Origin: Mesorhizobium sp. L-2-11
GTDB taxonomy: Bacteria > Pseudomonadota > Alphaproteobacteria > Rhizobiales > Rhizobiaceae
Direction of reading: 5' to 3'
NCBI RefSeq assembly: GCF_016756595.1
Contig: NZ_AP023258.1
Coordinates: 223,751-287,750 of the forward strand
Length of the DNA: 64,000 bases
Below are positions 9,316 to 18,927 of this stretch, piece by piece. Both the position numbers and the translations under genes were made by a program. Numbering within the stretch: the stretch's first letter is position 1; the number at the start of each line of letters is the position of its first letter. The notes under the pieces were generated by a model that worked only from the letters and a program-made list of their open reading frames with translations, searched no databases and was not told where the DNA came from.

Positions 9316-9928
9316 AGTTTGGACGTCTGGCGGGATTGCTTCCCAAGTGAACCTTCGATGGGGGGCGGACAGTCCCGCGTCCCGGCTATACGCTAGGGGC
9401 CCTGACGAAACGCTGGCGTTCCGAAACAAGATGACGGTCAGCGAGGACCAAGCAGAAGTGTTCAAAGCCTGACCACTATTTCAGCCTAGCGCCGGCGGGC
9501 CCTTCCCGGCTGCTGAGATGCTTCACGAGTCGTCGTTCTACAGCGCTGCCCTGCCGCCCATTAGATGTCTGCCCCCTCTGCTGAACGTCCACCTACTGAT
9601 TGCTGCGGCAAATAGCTGACTGACCGCTTACGTGAAGGGTTTCGGGCGCCGGCAGGCGTACGAAAGTCCCCGAGGAAGGAACCCGCGGGCCACAGGCGAT
9701 GGCTATGGGGATTTCGGATTTCGGCCGATGTCAGCGATGGCGCGACCGCCGTCGAGGAGCGGCGGGATTGATGCACACGGACCGCCTTGTCTTCCGGCCG
9801 TGCGGCATCGTCGGCTCGGTGCGCGGTCGGACGCAGCCCTGTCGACGCCGATGGTCACCATGGACGGCGTGGGTTCGTTGCCGGAGGCTGAGTGCCTGCG
9901 ATTGAAGGCTGGACCATGCCATGCCGGG
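9316..9928. other. Gene-free stretch before the IS91-type transposase
   Basis: About 610 bases with only short, overlapping open frames and no recognisable protein. It probably contains the transposase-distal end of the IS91-type element whose genes begin at 9929, but I could not define that terminus. Confidence 0.4.
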
Positions 9929-11140
9929 TCATGGCGTGCTTCTCCCGGTTGATGGGGAATCGTGTGGCGGTCCGCGCGGCTGCCTCCATCGTTCGAACAC
10001 CTCGATCACGATCATGCGGCCGCCACAGCAGGGGCATGGCGGGCGAAAGTTGTCCGGTTCAAAGTTGTCCGGTTCGTCCATGGTGTCATCGTCGGACGGT
10101 GCGGCGACGTTCAGGAGTTCACGAGCAAGCGCGAGGCTGGCCTTGCGAGCAGAACCGGCAAGCAGGCCGCAATGCCGGATGCGATGGAAGCCACGCGGCA
10201 GGACATGCAGCAGGAAGCGGCGGATGAACTCGTCGGCCGCGAGCGTCATGAGCTGCTGCCGGTCGGCGCCTTCGCGACGATAGTCCTTGTAGCGGAAGGT
10301 GACGCCGCTCTCGTCGAGGCGGATGAGGCGGCTGTTCGAGACCGCCACCCGGTGGGTGTAGCGCGACAGGTAGGCGAGCACCGCTTCCGGGCCGGCGAAG
10401 GGCGCCTTGGCGTAGACCACCCAGCGCTTCTTCCGGATCGGCGACAGGTGGCGCAGGAATGCCCGCCGTTCCGCGAGATGAGCAATCGCGCCGAAGAAGG
10501 CGAGCCGGCCAGCGTCGTCGTGCAGCGCGACCAACCGGGAGAGGAACAGCCGGCGGAACAGCTTGCCGAGCACCCGCACCGGCAGCAGGAAGGCGGGACG
10601 CGACGATATCCACCGGCTTCCGTCCGGCGAGATGCCACCGCCTGGCACGATCATGTGCACGTGCGGATGATGCGTCATCGCCGAACCCCATGTGTGGAGC
10701 ACGGCGGTGATGCCGATGCGTGCGCCCAGATGCTTCGGATCGGCCGCGATGGTCAGCATCGTCTCCGACGCCGCCTTGAACAGCAGGTCGTAGACCGCCG
10801 CCTTGTTGTGGAAGGCGATGTCGGCGACCTCGGCTGGCAGCGTGAAGACGACGTGGAAGTAGCCGACCGGCAGCAGGTCGGCCTCGCGCTCGGCAAGCCA
10901 TGTCCGCGCCGCGGCACCCTGGCACTTTGGACAGTGCCGGTTGCGGCAGGAGTTGTAGGCGATGCGCCAGTGGCCGCAGTCCTCGCAGGCCTCGACGTGA
11001 CCGCCAAGGGCCGCGGTGCGGCAGTGCTCGATCGCCGACATGACCTTGAGCTGCTGCAGTGTCAGATGCCCTGCATGGGCGGCCCGGTAGGCGGGCCCGG
11101 CAGTGCGGAAGATGTCGGCAACCTCGATCGAGGCGCGCAC
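9929..11140 (-). CDS. IS91-family transposase (type A copy)
   Basis: 403 residues. The N-terminal zinc-binding region has CEDCGHWRIAYNSC and RHCPKCQ. The central histidine-rich HUH-type region reads MTHHPHVHMIVPGGG, and the YLSRYTHRVA motif supplies the two tyrosines (Y-x3-Y) that nick DNA in rolling-circle transposition by IS91-family enzymes. The C-terminus has an extra cysteine cluster (CPCCGG). It is encoded 2 bases downstream of a tyrosine recombinase gene, the same pair arrangement as in the two type B copies at 28 kb and 44 kb, but the sequence is clearly divergent from those. Intact. Confidence 0.9.
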   Translation of the reverse strand: MRASIEVADIFRTAGPAYRAAHAGHLTLQQLKVMSAIEHCRTAALGGHVEACEDCGHWRIAYNSCRNRHCPKCQGAAARTWLAEREADLLPVGYFHVVFTLPAEVADIAFHNKAAVYDLLFKAASETMLTIAADPKHLGARIGITAVLHTWGSAMTHHPHVHMIVPGGGISPDGSRWISSRPAFLLPVRVLGKLFRRLFLSRLVALHDDAGRLAFFGAIAHLAERRAFLRHLSPIRKKRWVVYAKAPFAGPEAVLAYLSRYTHRVAVSNSRLIRLDESGVTFRYKDYRREGADRQQLMTLAADEFIRRFLLHVLPRGFHRIRHCGLLAGSARKASLALARELLNVAAPSDDDTMDEPDNFEPDNFRPPCPCCGGRMIVIEVFERWRQPRGPPHDSPSTGRSTP

Positions 11141-11142
11141 GC

Positions 11143-12051
11143 TCAGCCGTCGGGTGAGATCTCTTCCGGCTTGAAGAGGCCAAGCTTGTCGAGCGGGCTC
11201 GTGACGGTGCGCACCGTGCGGGTTGCAACCTTGGTGTAGAAGGCGGTGCTATTTAGCTTGGCGTGCCCGAGCAGGACCTGGATGATCCGGATGTCGGTGC
11301 CGTCCTCCAGCAGGTGGGTGGCGAAGCTGTGGCGCAGCGTGTGCGGCCCGACGCGCTTGGCGATGTCGGCCGCCTGCGCTGCCTCGACGACCACGCGATA
11401 GAGCTGGCGGGTGCAGATGGGCTTCATCGCATGCTGCCCCGGAAACAGCCAGCCGTCGCGGTGCATCACGCCCTGCTGGCGTCCGACCTTCCACCACTGG
11501 CGCAGCAACAAGAGCAGGTCTTGCGACAGCATGGCGTTCCGGTATCGCCCGCCCTTGCCGCGCTCGACACGTAGCAGCATGCGCTCACTATCGACGTCGG
11601 CGATCTTCAGCGTCGACACCTCCGCCACGCGCAGGCCCGCGCCATAAGCGACCGACAGCGCGGCCTGGTGCTTCAGGCAGGTGGTGGCGTTGAGCAGCCG
11701 GGCGACCTCGTCGCGGCTCAGCACCACCGGCAGCGTGCGCGGGTGCGCCAGACGAACGAGCTTGCGCGCCAGATCGGGACGATCGACCGTATGCGTGAAG
11801 AAGAAGCGCAGCGCCGACACGATGCTGTTCATCGTCGGCACGGGAACACCGTCGTCCTGCTGCTCGATCTGGAACTGGCGCAGGTCGTCGGTGGTCGCTG
11901 TGTCTGGTGAACGCCCGAGGAACGTCGCCAGGCGTCCGATGTCGCGGAGATAGTTGCGCTGCGTCTCCCGTGAGAAACGCCGCATGTTCATGTCGTCGAT
12001 CAGCCGCTGACGAAGTGGACTGATAGGTGCATCAAGAACAGGATAGGGCAT
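11143..12051 (-). CDS. Tyrosine recombinase paired with the IS91-type transposase
   Basis: 302 residues with the full integrase signature: Arg in GAGLRVAEVS, His-x-x-Arg in HTLRHSFATHL, His in LLGHAKLNST and catalytic Tyr in AFYTKV. An N-terminal SAM-like DNA-binding domain covers residues ~10-95. Its stop is 2 bases from the transposase start, so the two are one operon. Recombinases in this position are typical of a subgroup of IS91-family elements; their exact role in transposition is not settled. Confidence 0.88.
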   Translation of the reverse strand: MPYPVLDAPISPLRQRLIDDMNMRRFSRETQRNYLRDIGRLATFLGRSPDTATTDDLRQFQIEQQDDGVPVPTMNSIVSALRFFFTHTVDRPDLARKLVRLAHPRTLPVVLSRDEVARLLNATTCLKHQAALSVAYGAGLRVAEVSTLKIADVDSERMLLRVERGKGGRYRNAMLSQDLLLLLRQWWKVGRQQGVMHRDGWLFPGQHAMKPICTRQLYRVVVEAAQAADIAKRVGPHTLRHSFATHLLEDGTDIRIIQVLLGHAKLNSTAFYTKVATRTVRTVTSPLDKLGLFKPEEISPDG

Positions 12052-12229
12052 GGTCAGGCTCCTTGTTGAAGAAGCCCGCCATGCTCTGCTCCAGCCGAAC
12101 GACGCTCAACGCGAGCGCGACGATCGACCCATAACCCTTACCTCAACCACAGGGTGCCCTCCCGCGCGAGCGGGTTCGTTCTGCGGGCGCTGTGACGACC
12201 TTCGCTGGCGATACGAATACCGCCAGCTC

Positions 12230-12837
12230 TCACACCAATCCCACCCGGAAATCCTCCAGAACCTGGGCCAATCCTGGCGCGCCAAGAAGTGTCACAACAC
12301 GCTTCGGCTGAAGCTTTGCAATCGAACGATCGTAGATAGCGAGATTGGTCGCGCCGTTGAGGCGCGAGGGGTAAATGATCCCGTCCGGCTGAGACGGGTG
12401 CTCGTGAAACGCCACCGACCATCGGCGCGCCAAGTTCTGTCGCTGTGCCCGAACGACGTCGGTCGGCACCCCCATCCTGACGGCATTGTCGTCCCTGAGG
12501 TCGACAAGGCGAAGGTCCGCCGTGGTCGCGATCTCCGCGTAGCGCCGTTGTGTCAGCTCCACCTCATCTATTGGAAGGTCGTCGACAACTCCTTCGCGCC
12601 GGTCACGAAGCACAGCTTCGAGGAAGCACACCTTGAGGGAACCCCCGAGGTAAAGAGTGCCAAAACGACTGGCGGCAACGCGGCGCCGCGGATCGCTGAA
12701 ACGGCTTGGTGACTTCCCGTATCCCAGGGATCGGGATAGGTACTCCAGTAGATCCGCGCGAATGTCTGCCCCGGCGGTAAGGTCTCGATTTCGAGCTTTG
12801 CGTGCGCGAAATCGGGTGGAGGTGGAACGCCAGGCAT
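12230..12837 (-). pseudogene. RES-domain toxin, frameshifted
   Basis: The frame from the ATG at 12837 reads LPPGQTFARIYWSTYPDP and then loses register near 12728. The next frame continues GYGKSPSRFSDPRRRVAASR, then GTLYLGGSLKVCFLEAVLRD and on to a stop at 12230. Together they form a full RES domain (NAD-degrading toxin family), with the conserved Arg, Tyr and Glu positions present on both sides of the break. A one-base loss in the CCC run there would explain it. Start and stop overlap with the upstream antitoxin (TGAATG), the usual toxin-antitoxin layout. As read, the toxin is dead; a sequencing error is possible. Confidence 0.8.
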
Positions 12838-13524
12838 TCAGTCGAAGTCGCCTCTGGCCATGCCTTCAGCCGCGGACAACACCGAAGCCTCATCGCCTTG
12901 CTGAAGGGCACGAAGACCCGTCCGCCCATCGAGCGCGCCATGAGGTGACACCAAAAACCGGTAGACAGCCCAGGCATTGTTGCCCAACGTCGCGTGGAGC
13001 GCCGGCAATGCACCGAACGGCCGGCCATGCTTGTCGAGCTGCCATACGGGAAAGCGGAAGCCGCGCTTGGCACCATCGATCCCGAGCACCTGGCCGCTCT
13101 GCCGCTTGGCGTTGACCGTCACCCGCGACGTGCCGATCAGCTTGGCAAAGGCATCCGCGCGCAGCATGTCGCCGCCGGCGACAATTTCGGCGACACGCTT
13201 GCGGCCGCGCTCACGCGCCGCGGTAAGGGCCGCCTCAAGCTCGGCGTCAGGCTTGCCCATGTCCTCGACGGGAAACGCTTCATCCGAAGCAACAGTCTGT
13301 TCCTCGACCGGGGTAATTGTCTGGGCACCGGCCGCCGGGTCGACTTCCACCCGGAACGAGACTCGATGGCCGATCTTGCGGCTGCGCGCGATTGCTTCCT
13401 GATAGCGTTCGAGCAGCACCTTCTTGAAGTCCGACTGCGAAGGCAGCTTCGTGGTGAACGCCATTGTCGTGACTCCCGCGTGGGACGGGGTCACGCTGTG
13501 ATTGCTGCGCTTTGGAGCGGCCAT
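12838..13524 (-). CDS. Antitoxin-like partner of the RES toxin
   Basis: 228 residues from the ATG at 13524, chosen because it follows a clear AGGAGG site; an in-frame ATG further upstream lacks one. The N-terminus is variable. The middle has a DNA-binding-like segment (ADAFAKLIGTSRVTVNAKR) and the C-terminus (AWAVYRFLVSPHGALDGRTG...) looks like the toxin-binding domain of Xre/MbcA/ParS antitoxins. It is longer than most antitoxins of this type because of the N-terminal extension. Its stop touches the toxin start, indicating coupled translation, and antitoxins of this class usually repress their own promoter. The gene is intact although its toxin is frameshifted. Confidence 0.75.
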   Translation of the reverse strand: MAAPKRSNHSVTPSHAGVTTMAFTTKLPSQSDFKKVLLERYQEAIARSRKIGHRVSFRVEVDPAAGAQTITPVEEQTVASDEAFPVEDMGKPDAELEAALTAARERGRKRVAEIVAGGDMLRADAFAKLIGTSRVTVNAKRQSGQVLGIDGAKRGFRFPVWQLDKHGRPFGALPALHATLGNNAWAVYRFLVSPHGALDGRTGLRALQQGDEASVLSAAEGMARGDFD

Positions 13525-13619
13525 GACGAAACCTCCTGTTTCCACCAATGTGGCCACGAAACGCAAGTTCGTCAAGTTCGATAATCTCGTAAAGCAAAAA
13601 CTCCCCCGACAGCTGCGAA

Positions 13620-14678
13620 TTACACGATCCCCCACGCACGAAACCTTCCCCTCCCCGTCATCTCGCGAAGGCCGAGCTCGCCGATAAGATTGAGCGCGCC
13701 CTGCTTCGAGACTTTTAGCACCTCCTGGATCATGCCGGTCGAGACGATCGGCCGTGAGAGTACGAATTCGACCAGGTCGGCCAGTTTCGAGCTGGTGCGC
13801 CGTTGTTTGAGCCGCCGTTCCATCTGGCTTTTCGCCGCCACCAGCCGGTCGTGCTCCTTCAGCCCCACGAGTGCGGCCTCATGGATCGCATCGAGTGAGG
13901 CCAGCAGCCGATCGCCGCGATTGCGCGTGCGCCGCCGCTCGCGCGGAATGTTTTTCGCGCCGAGATGAAGGCAGGCGAGATGGTTGCCGGCAAGACCCTC
14001 CTGCCGCAGCAGCGCGGCGCAAAACAGCGGACCGAGCCAGGCGGCGTGCTGCAGTACTTCGATCTCGGTCCAGGCTTCGAGCAGGATCGCCGCGCGCAGC
14101 ACCGCCGGCAACTGCCGCGTTGCCGCGAGCACGGCCTGCCATTCGGCCAGCCGTTCTTCTTCATTCCAGTCGAGATCGTAGATCAGGTCCGGCCGGTCAC
14201 GTCGTGACGTTTCCTGTTTTCGAGCAGACACGTCGGCGCCGCTCAAAATCTTCGATGACCGCGCCAGGACAGCATCGATCTCGGCAAATTCTTCAGCCAG
14301 AAGATCGTCCTCGCCATCATCCCGACCGTCGGCTTCAACGGGGCTGGCTCCAGCCCCCTGCCCTTCCCGGCTTTTTTGGCTCTCCGCCGCCGGCACGGCG
14401 CCGCCGCGGCCGGTCAGGGTCAAAAAACCGTCGCGGCCGAGCGCCCAGTCCGGCTTTTGCGACAAAATTCGACGGCGGGTTCGCAGCACCGCGTGCGCCC
14501 GGGTGAGCTCGTGGGTCGGGGTGCGGATGTCCATGTGGGCGTCGTGCAGGACGAGGTCTTCAAGGTGGACGAGCTCGCCCTCGAGCCAGAGCGCGGCGGC
14601 CGCATCGGCAAAATGCTGGCGCTCGACAAAGCCGTCGCGGACCGGCGAGCGGGCCAGGCGCTCGTCGAGCCGCGCCAA
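13620..14678 (-). CDS. RHE_PE00001-family (DUF1612/HTH) protein, N-terminally truncated
   Basis: About 352 residues from a TTG at 14678. In frame upstream there is no ATG before a stop near 14708, so the normal N-terminus (roughly the first 30 residues, from memory of the family) seems to be lost. The protein has the DUF1612 body (for example GELVHLEDLVLHDAHMDIR and YDLDWNEEERLAEWQAVL) and a C-terminal winged helix (VSTGMIQEVLKVSKQGALNL). Such proteins are common on rhizobial plasmids next to scpB. A ScpB fragment on the same strand lies on the far side of the TniABQ module, so that module probably separated the two. Function unknown, possibly DNA-binding. Confidence 0.75.
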   Translation of the reverse strand: MARLDERLARSPVRDGFVERQHFADAAAALWLEGELVHLEDLVLHDAHMDIRTPTHELTRAHAVLRTRRRILSQKPDWALGRDGFLTLTGRGGAVPAAESQKSREGQGAGASPVEADGRDDGEDDLLAEEFAEIDAVLARSSKILSGADVSARKQETSRRDRPDLIYDLDWNEEERLAEWQAVLAATRQLPAVLRAAILLEAWTEIEVLQHAAWLGPLFCAALLRQEGLAGNHLACLHLGAKNIPRERRRTRNRGDRLLASLDAIHEAALVGLKEHDRLVAAKSQMERRLKQRRTSSKLADLVEFVLSRPIVSTGMIQEVLKVSKQGALNLIGELGLREMTGRGRFRAWGIV

Positions 14679-14798
14679 GGCTTCGGTCGCTGTCGCTTTT
14701 ACTTCCCGATTTCAAACTCCCGAACGTCATATGCCAGTTAGGTTTGGGCGCTATGACGGGCTCAGTTTTTCGCTAACGATTTCACTGACGATCCGATT

Positions 14799-16451
14799 TT
14801 GTTGAACCGATTGCACAACCGAAAATCTGCACCCGCCGCGTCTCATTCCGACGAAACATGGTTGGCGGCGCGTCGTGTCGCGCGCGAGCTCGACAAAATT
14901 CTCGACGGTCTTGGACCGCGCCGGGCGGCAATCGAGCGAGCCTCGGCTGAGCTGCGTCTCTCCACCCGCCAGATTTACAATCTGCTGGCGCGCTATCGCA
15001 TCGATCGAACTGTGACGTCGCTGCTGCCTCGGCTGGATGGCAGTCGCAAGAAGCGCCTTGATCAAGGCATCGAGACGATCGTCGCAACGACGTTGCGAGA
15101 GCAATGGCTGGTGCTGGAGGCGCCGCCGCTCGCTCCCGCGGTGGCCGAGATCCGGGCTCGCTGCGAGGAGGCCGGCCTGGCAGCTCCTTCCTATCTTACT
15201 GTAGCCCGCCGCATATCCACGCTATTTAGCCCCGAGGAGATTGCGAAGAAGCGATCTGCGAACCCAAAGCACCTTCAGCAGCTCAAACCGCGGCCAGGAT
15301 ACATCCACGCGGCGCGGCCGCTCGATGTCTGCCAGATCGATCACACGCCGACCGACATCAACTTCGTGGAGGTCATCGACGGCGGTGGAACGTTCATCGG
15401 CCGGGCATATCTCACGATCGTCACCGACGTGGCGACCCGCTGCATTCTCGGCATCTGCCTCACCCTCGAGAAGCCGTCGGCGTTATCGGTCGCGCTCTGC
15501 CTGGCGCACGCTATGTGTCCAAGGGAGGTGTGGTTGGCCGCGCGCGGCATCGAGCATGGATGGCCGATGTTCGGTCGGCCACGGTCAATCGTTACGGACT
15601 CAGCCAAGGAGTTCAAAGGGAATGCTTTCCAGCGTGGGTGCGAGGACTATGGTATTCGGATCCGCTATCGGGATCGCGGTCGCGTCCACCAGGGCGGCGT
15701 GGTTGAAAGGCTGCTCGGGAAGCTTAACGCCGTTCTTGCGACGCAGCCCGGCTCAACGGGCAGATCCGTGGCGGACCGCGACGAATATCCCACGCAGCAG
15801 CGAGCCCGTCTCAGCTTCGACGATCTGGAGCGATGCGTCACGCTCGCCGTGATCGATCATAATCTGCAGGAGAACGCGAAGACTTTGAAGGTGCCGGCGA
15901 CAGAATGGAATCGGCTGGCGCACAATTTGCCCCGCTTCGACGATGATCCCATGCGGGTCCTGCTGGCATTCATGCCTGGGACGGAGAGGCGCATCTCGCC
16001 GCAGGGCGTCAGCATGTTCGCGCTGGACTATTTTTCACCATGGCTAGGCAGTCTCGTCCCGCGGCGGGACCGTCTGGGCCGGCTCGAGGTGAGATATGAC
16101 CCTCGCGACATCAGCCACATCTACATCCGGGATCCCGACACACGAGAGTTCCGGCCGGTGGCAAGAAGAGACGGGCTCACCACACCGACCACACTATGGG
16201 AACATGAAGGTGATCGTGTTCGCCGACGTTCCGCAAACGCCCGACCGGACGTCGAGAAGGTGACGCTGCGCCGCCAGATTGCGGAAATCGCAGGCAGGCA
16301 GAAGCTTTCAAAGGCGGACGTGCGCAATGCCGTCCGTCGGGCGCACGCGGCCGAAGCGCCCAAACCCTATGATGCAATGCGCCCGGCGACCCCACCACCT
16401 GCCGAACATCCCGTTCGACAAAAACGTCGTCTGCCAGTCGAGGACTGGTGA
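14799..16451 (+). CDS. tniA: TniA/TnsB-family DDE transposase
   Basis: 550 residues from a TTG at 14799 with no strong ribosome site; a later start is possible. The N-terminal helix-turn-helix reads RLSTRQIYNLLARY. The integrase catalytic domain has Asp in CQIDHTP, Asp in IVTDSAKEF and Glu in GGVVERLLGKLN, the DDE triad of Mu/Tn7/Tn5053-type transposases. A Mu-type β-barrel domain follows. It is the first gene of a tniA-tniB-tniQ set with 1-base and overlapping junctions. It should cut and join the transposon ends with help from the ATPase TniB. I did not find the terminal repeats. Confidence 0.9.
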   Translation: MLNRLHNRKSAPAASHSDETWLAARRVARELDKILDGLGPRRAAIERASAELRLSTRQIYNLLARYRIDRTVTSLLPRLDGSRKKRLDQGIETIVATTLREQWLVLEAPPLAPAVAEIRARCEEAGLAAPSYLTVARRISTLFSPEEIAKKRSANPKHLQQLKPRPGYIHAARPLDVCQIDHTPTDINFVEVIDGGGTFIGRAYLTIVTDVATRCILGICLTLEKPSALSVALCLAHAMCPREVWLAARGIEHGWPMFGRPRSIVTDSAKEFKGNAFQRGCEDYGIRIRYRDRGRVHQGGVVERLLGKLNAVLATQPGSTGRSVADRDEYPTQQRARLSFDDLERCVTLAVIDHNLQENAKTLKVPATEWNRLAHNLPRFDDDPMRVLLAFMPGTERRISPQGVSMFALDYFSPWLGSLVPRRDRLGRLEVRYDPRDISHIYIRDPDTREFRPVARRDGLTTPTTLWEHEGDRVRRRSANARPDVEKVTLRRQIAEIAGRQKLSKADVRNAVRRAHAAEAPKPYDAMRPATPPPAEHPVRQKRRLPVEDW

Positions 16452-16452
16452 G

Positions 16453-17331
16453 ATGGCGGACCATCTGCTTGATCACGTTCGCCCGGTTCTCAGCCAAAGC
16501 ATGGAAGAGCGGATCGCCTACATCCAGGCGCCGCGATGGGTCGGGCATCAGGTGGCGCTGCAGGCGCATCAGCGTCTTGCCGAATTGCTCGCCCGGCCGC
16601 CGGCGTTGCGGACGCGAGGGCTGATGTTGGTCGGACCCTACGCCAACGGTAAAACGATGATCGCGGAACGATTTGCCGTGGAACACCTGAGAGCCGCCGA
16701 GCGGCAGCGGGTATGGGTGGTTCAGACGCGCGAGGGGGCCGGCCTTGCGCACTTTTATGGAAGCATTCTGCAGGCGCTGCGCGCGCCGGTCGGCAACAAT
16801 CGGGATATCGGCCGCAAGGCTGAGCAGATCGATCATCTGCTTGGCAGCCTGAAGCCCAGGATCCTCATTTTCGACGAATTCCACAATGCCCTGCGTGGCC
16901 GGGCTCGCGACGTCGAGGCGGTTCTTGCCTTCCTCAGGCGGATCGGCCGTCAGTTCGACATTTCCCCGGTCCTGATCGGCGAGGTCGCCGTCTACGACTT
17001 CATAAACGAGACCAGCGAGATGGCGAGCAGGTTCGAGTTGCAGACCGTCCCGCGGTGGCAATATGGCGAGGAGTTTCTGACCCTCCTCGACAGCCTCGAA
17101 GGCGCATTGCCTCTCGCGCGTGCTTCCGATCTCTCCGATGAACCGTTGGCACGAATGATTTTCCTCCTTTCCGAAGGTTTGATTGGCGAGATCGTGGCGA
17201 TCGTCACCGCGGCGGCCGTGGCCGCGGCGAGGTCGGGCACCGAGCGCATCACGAAATCAGGCCTCGAGGCGCTGCACTACATTCCCGTCTCGAAGCGCCG
17301 CCGGGCGCCGCTACGCAACGAACTGCTGTGA
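16453..17331 (+). CDS. tniB: TniB AAA ATPase (transposition target regulator)
   Basis: 292 residues from the ATG at 16453, one base after the tniA stop. Walker A is VGPYANGKTM (about residues 61-69) and Walker B is ILIFDEFHNA, matching TniB/TnsC-type ATPases, which form filaments on target DNA and recruit the transposase. An upstream in-frame ATG at 16279 would overlap tniA by 170 bases and is not used here. The stop overlaps the tniQ start. Confidence 0.9.
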   Translation: MADHLLDHVRPVLSQSMEERIAYIQAPRWVGHQVALQAHQRLAELLARPPALRTRGLMLVGPYANGKTMIAERFAVEHLRAAERQRVWVVQTREGAGLAHFYGSILQALRAPVGNNRDIGRKAEQIDHLLGSLKPRILIFDEFHNALRGRARDVEAVLAFLRRIGRQFDISPVLIGEVAVYDFINETSEMASRFELQTVPRWQYGEEFLTLLDSLEGALPLARASDLSDEPLARMIFLLSEGLIGEIVAIVTAAAVAAARSGTERITKSGLEALHYIPVSKRRRAPLRNELL

Positions 17332-18353
17332 TCGGCGCAGCTTTGGCCATCGAAATCCGTGAGCGCTACAGGGATGTCGTTCGGGATCGGTGGCCTGTTT
17401 CCGTTGACCCGCAGCCGGACGAGCTGTTGTCGAGCTGGCTACACCGTCTTGCTATCGCGAACGGCATCGCGACGCGGCCATTCGCCAGCGCCCTGGGGTC
17501 GAGCGACCGGATGTGGTCTCCCCGTCTCGATCTCCGGCTTCCGCGGGAGGCAGCCGCCCTGCTGGCTGATCCGACGAACGTTCCTCAGGAAACGATATCG
17601 GCAATGACTGATCCGGCGTTGACGCCGCTGCTATTGCCGCTGCGCGAGAACGTCCACCGGAACCGTTCGAGCTGGATGCAGTATTGTCCTCTCTGCCTTG
17701 CCAGCGACGAGGCGCCCTATTTCCGGCGGCGGTGGCGCCTGGCGTCGCGCATCTCCTGCTTCGCACATGGCTGCGGCCTTCGAGATCGGTGTCCTGCTTG
17801 CCGCACCGCAATTGTGTCGTTCGACCAGGTCGAGCTTGTCCCTCAACATTTCTGCGCACGATGCGGCTTCGATCTGCGTGCTGCCCCAAAGGCCCGGGTC
17901 AATGCGGCCGCGCGCCGGCTGGAACGTGCAATCATGGATATATGTCGCGTAGAATCGCCCAGGGGCTCAGCGAAAATCAGCGATGTTGTCTCGCGCGTGC
18001 TACGCGCCCCAGCCGTCGCCGATATCGGCCTGGGGGGAACCCTTACGAATCTCTCGACCGCCGCACGCATTCGCTGCTTCGAGCAGCTCGCGGTAAAACC
18101 TCTCGACTGGCTTGTGACACACGAGGACGCCGCAGTCGCGCATCGGCGCCGGATGATCCTGGCGGCAGGCGGTCATGATGAATTGATTGCCCGCTTCGCC
18201 GACTTCCTGGGCAAGCATCAGACGAGGCCGAGATCCATGTGCCCACAACAGCCCAGAGCTGGTCTTGCCGACGTGCTGACGGCCTATCTGCGCGTGGCCA
18301 GTGATCGGACCACGTCAAAGTGTCACCGCAGGCTCCGAGTTCCACAATCCTGA
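17328..18353 (+). CDS. tniQ: TniQ family targeting protein
   Basis: 341 residues from a GTG at 17328 that overlaps the tniB stop. The N-terminus PQPDELLSSWLHRLAIANG is the TniQ signature. Zinc-binding knuckles follow as CPLC, CPAC and CARC with the intervening FAHGCGLRDRCPACR. TniQ/TnsD proteins direct where Tn5053/Tn7-like elements insert. The C-terminal ~25 residues are arginine-rich and may be altered by the downstream junction. No Cas genes are nearby. Confidence 0.88.
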   Translation: MIGAALAIEIRERYRDVVRDRWPVSVDPQPDELLSSWLHRLAIANGIATRPFASALGSSDRMWSPRLDLRLPREAAALLADPTNVPQETISAMTDPALTPLLLPLRENVHRNRSSWMQYCPLCLASDEAPYFRRRWRLASRISCFAHGCGLRDRCPACRTAIVSFDQVELVPQHFCARCGFDLRAAPKARVNAAARRLERAIMDICRVESPRGSAKISDVVSRVLRAPAVADIGLGGTLTNLSTAARIRCFEQLAVKPLDWLVTHEDAAVAHRRRMILAAGGHDELIARFADFLGKHQTRPRSMCPQQPRAGLADVLTAYLRVASDRTTSKCHRRLRVPQS

Positions 18354-18380
18354 TAATCGGTGGCAGTTCTTGCGCGGGTA

Positions 18381-18646
18381 CTATTCGTCGATGACGGCGC
18401 CAGGGTCGCCGTCATCGGCGAACCCCGGCATGATCTCGCCCGCCAGCAACATGTCCTTCGACAGCAGCCCGGCGTCCTCAAGCGCCTCGAAGTCCGGCAG
18501 GTCGCGCAGCGTGTCGAGGCCGAACTCCAGCAGGAAGGCTTTGGTGGTCACATAGGTGTAGGGCGCGCCGGGCGTCGGGCTGCGCGGGCCGGAGGCGATC
18601 AGGCCGGCGCCGCGCAGATGGCCGATCAGGTCGCGGCTGATCTCCT
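18381..18646 (-). pseudogene. C-terminal fragment of ScpB
   Basis: The minus strand encodes about 87 residues beginning KEISRDLIGHLRGAGLIASG, with PRSPTPGAPYTYVTTK and LRDLPDFEALEDAGLLSKD, closely matching the C-terminal half of the intact ScpB at 54,374. The N-terminal half is replaced by unrelated sequence upstream of about 18,646. With the truncated RHE_PE00001 gene at 13,620 on the same strand, it flanks the TniABQ module. Confidence 0.8.
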
Positions 18647-18870
18647 TTTTGGGCCTGTTGCAGCCCTGTAGCTTTCGGACGAGCACTTAAAATAGCCGAA
18701 ATCGCCCAGCGCCCCCGTCATGCGGTCCCCGCGCAACAGAATCGGCGATATGCGCGGAAAATACCGGATGCGAATTCACAATTCGGCACTCGGAACGAAT
18801 GGGACGACGTCCACGCCACGCCCAGCATGCCCACGCCAAAGTCACCAGCCCGTCACCACTCGCCTAAGGC

Positions 18871-18895
18871 GGAACCTCGCCCCGTGTTCGCTGTT
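18871..18895 (+). promoter_or_regulatory. Candidate σEcfG promoter of csbD
   Basis: -35 GGAAC at 18871-18875, 16-base spacer, -10 TGTT at 18892-18895. This matches the GGAAC-N16/17-cGTT consensus of the alphaproteobacterial general stress sigma factor at all but one base. The csbD ATG is 32 bases downstream. Confidence 0.7.
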
Positions 18896-18927
18896 TGGGT
18901 TCTGCATACCAACGAAAGGAGAAGACA

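Noticed and set aside
10119..11228. Long open frame of 369 codons in another frame of the IS91 transposase (and the 425-codon frame on the opposite strand)
   Set aside because: Arg/Ala-rich composition without any motif; shadows caused by high GC over a confirmed transposase gene.
14799..18353. CRISPR-associated transposon (Tn7-like with Cas genes)
   Set aside because: TniA, TniB and TniQ are present but no Cas genes or repeat arrays are nearby.
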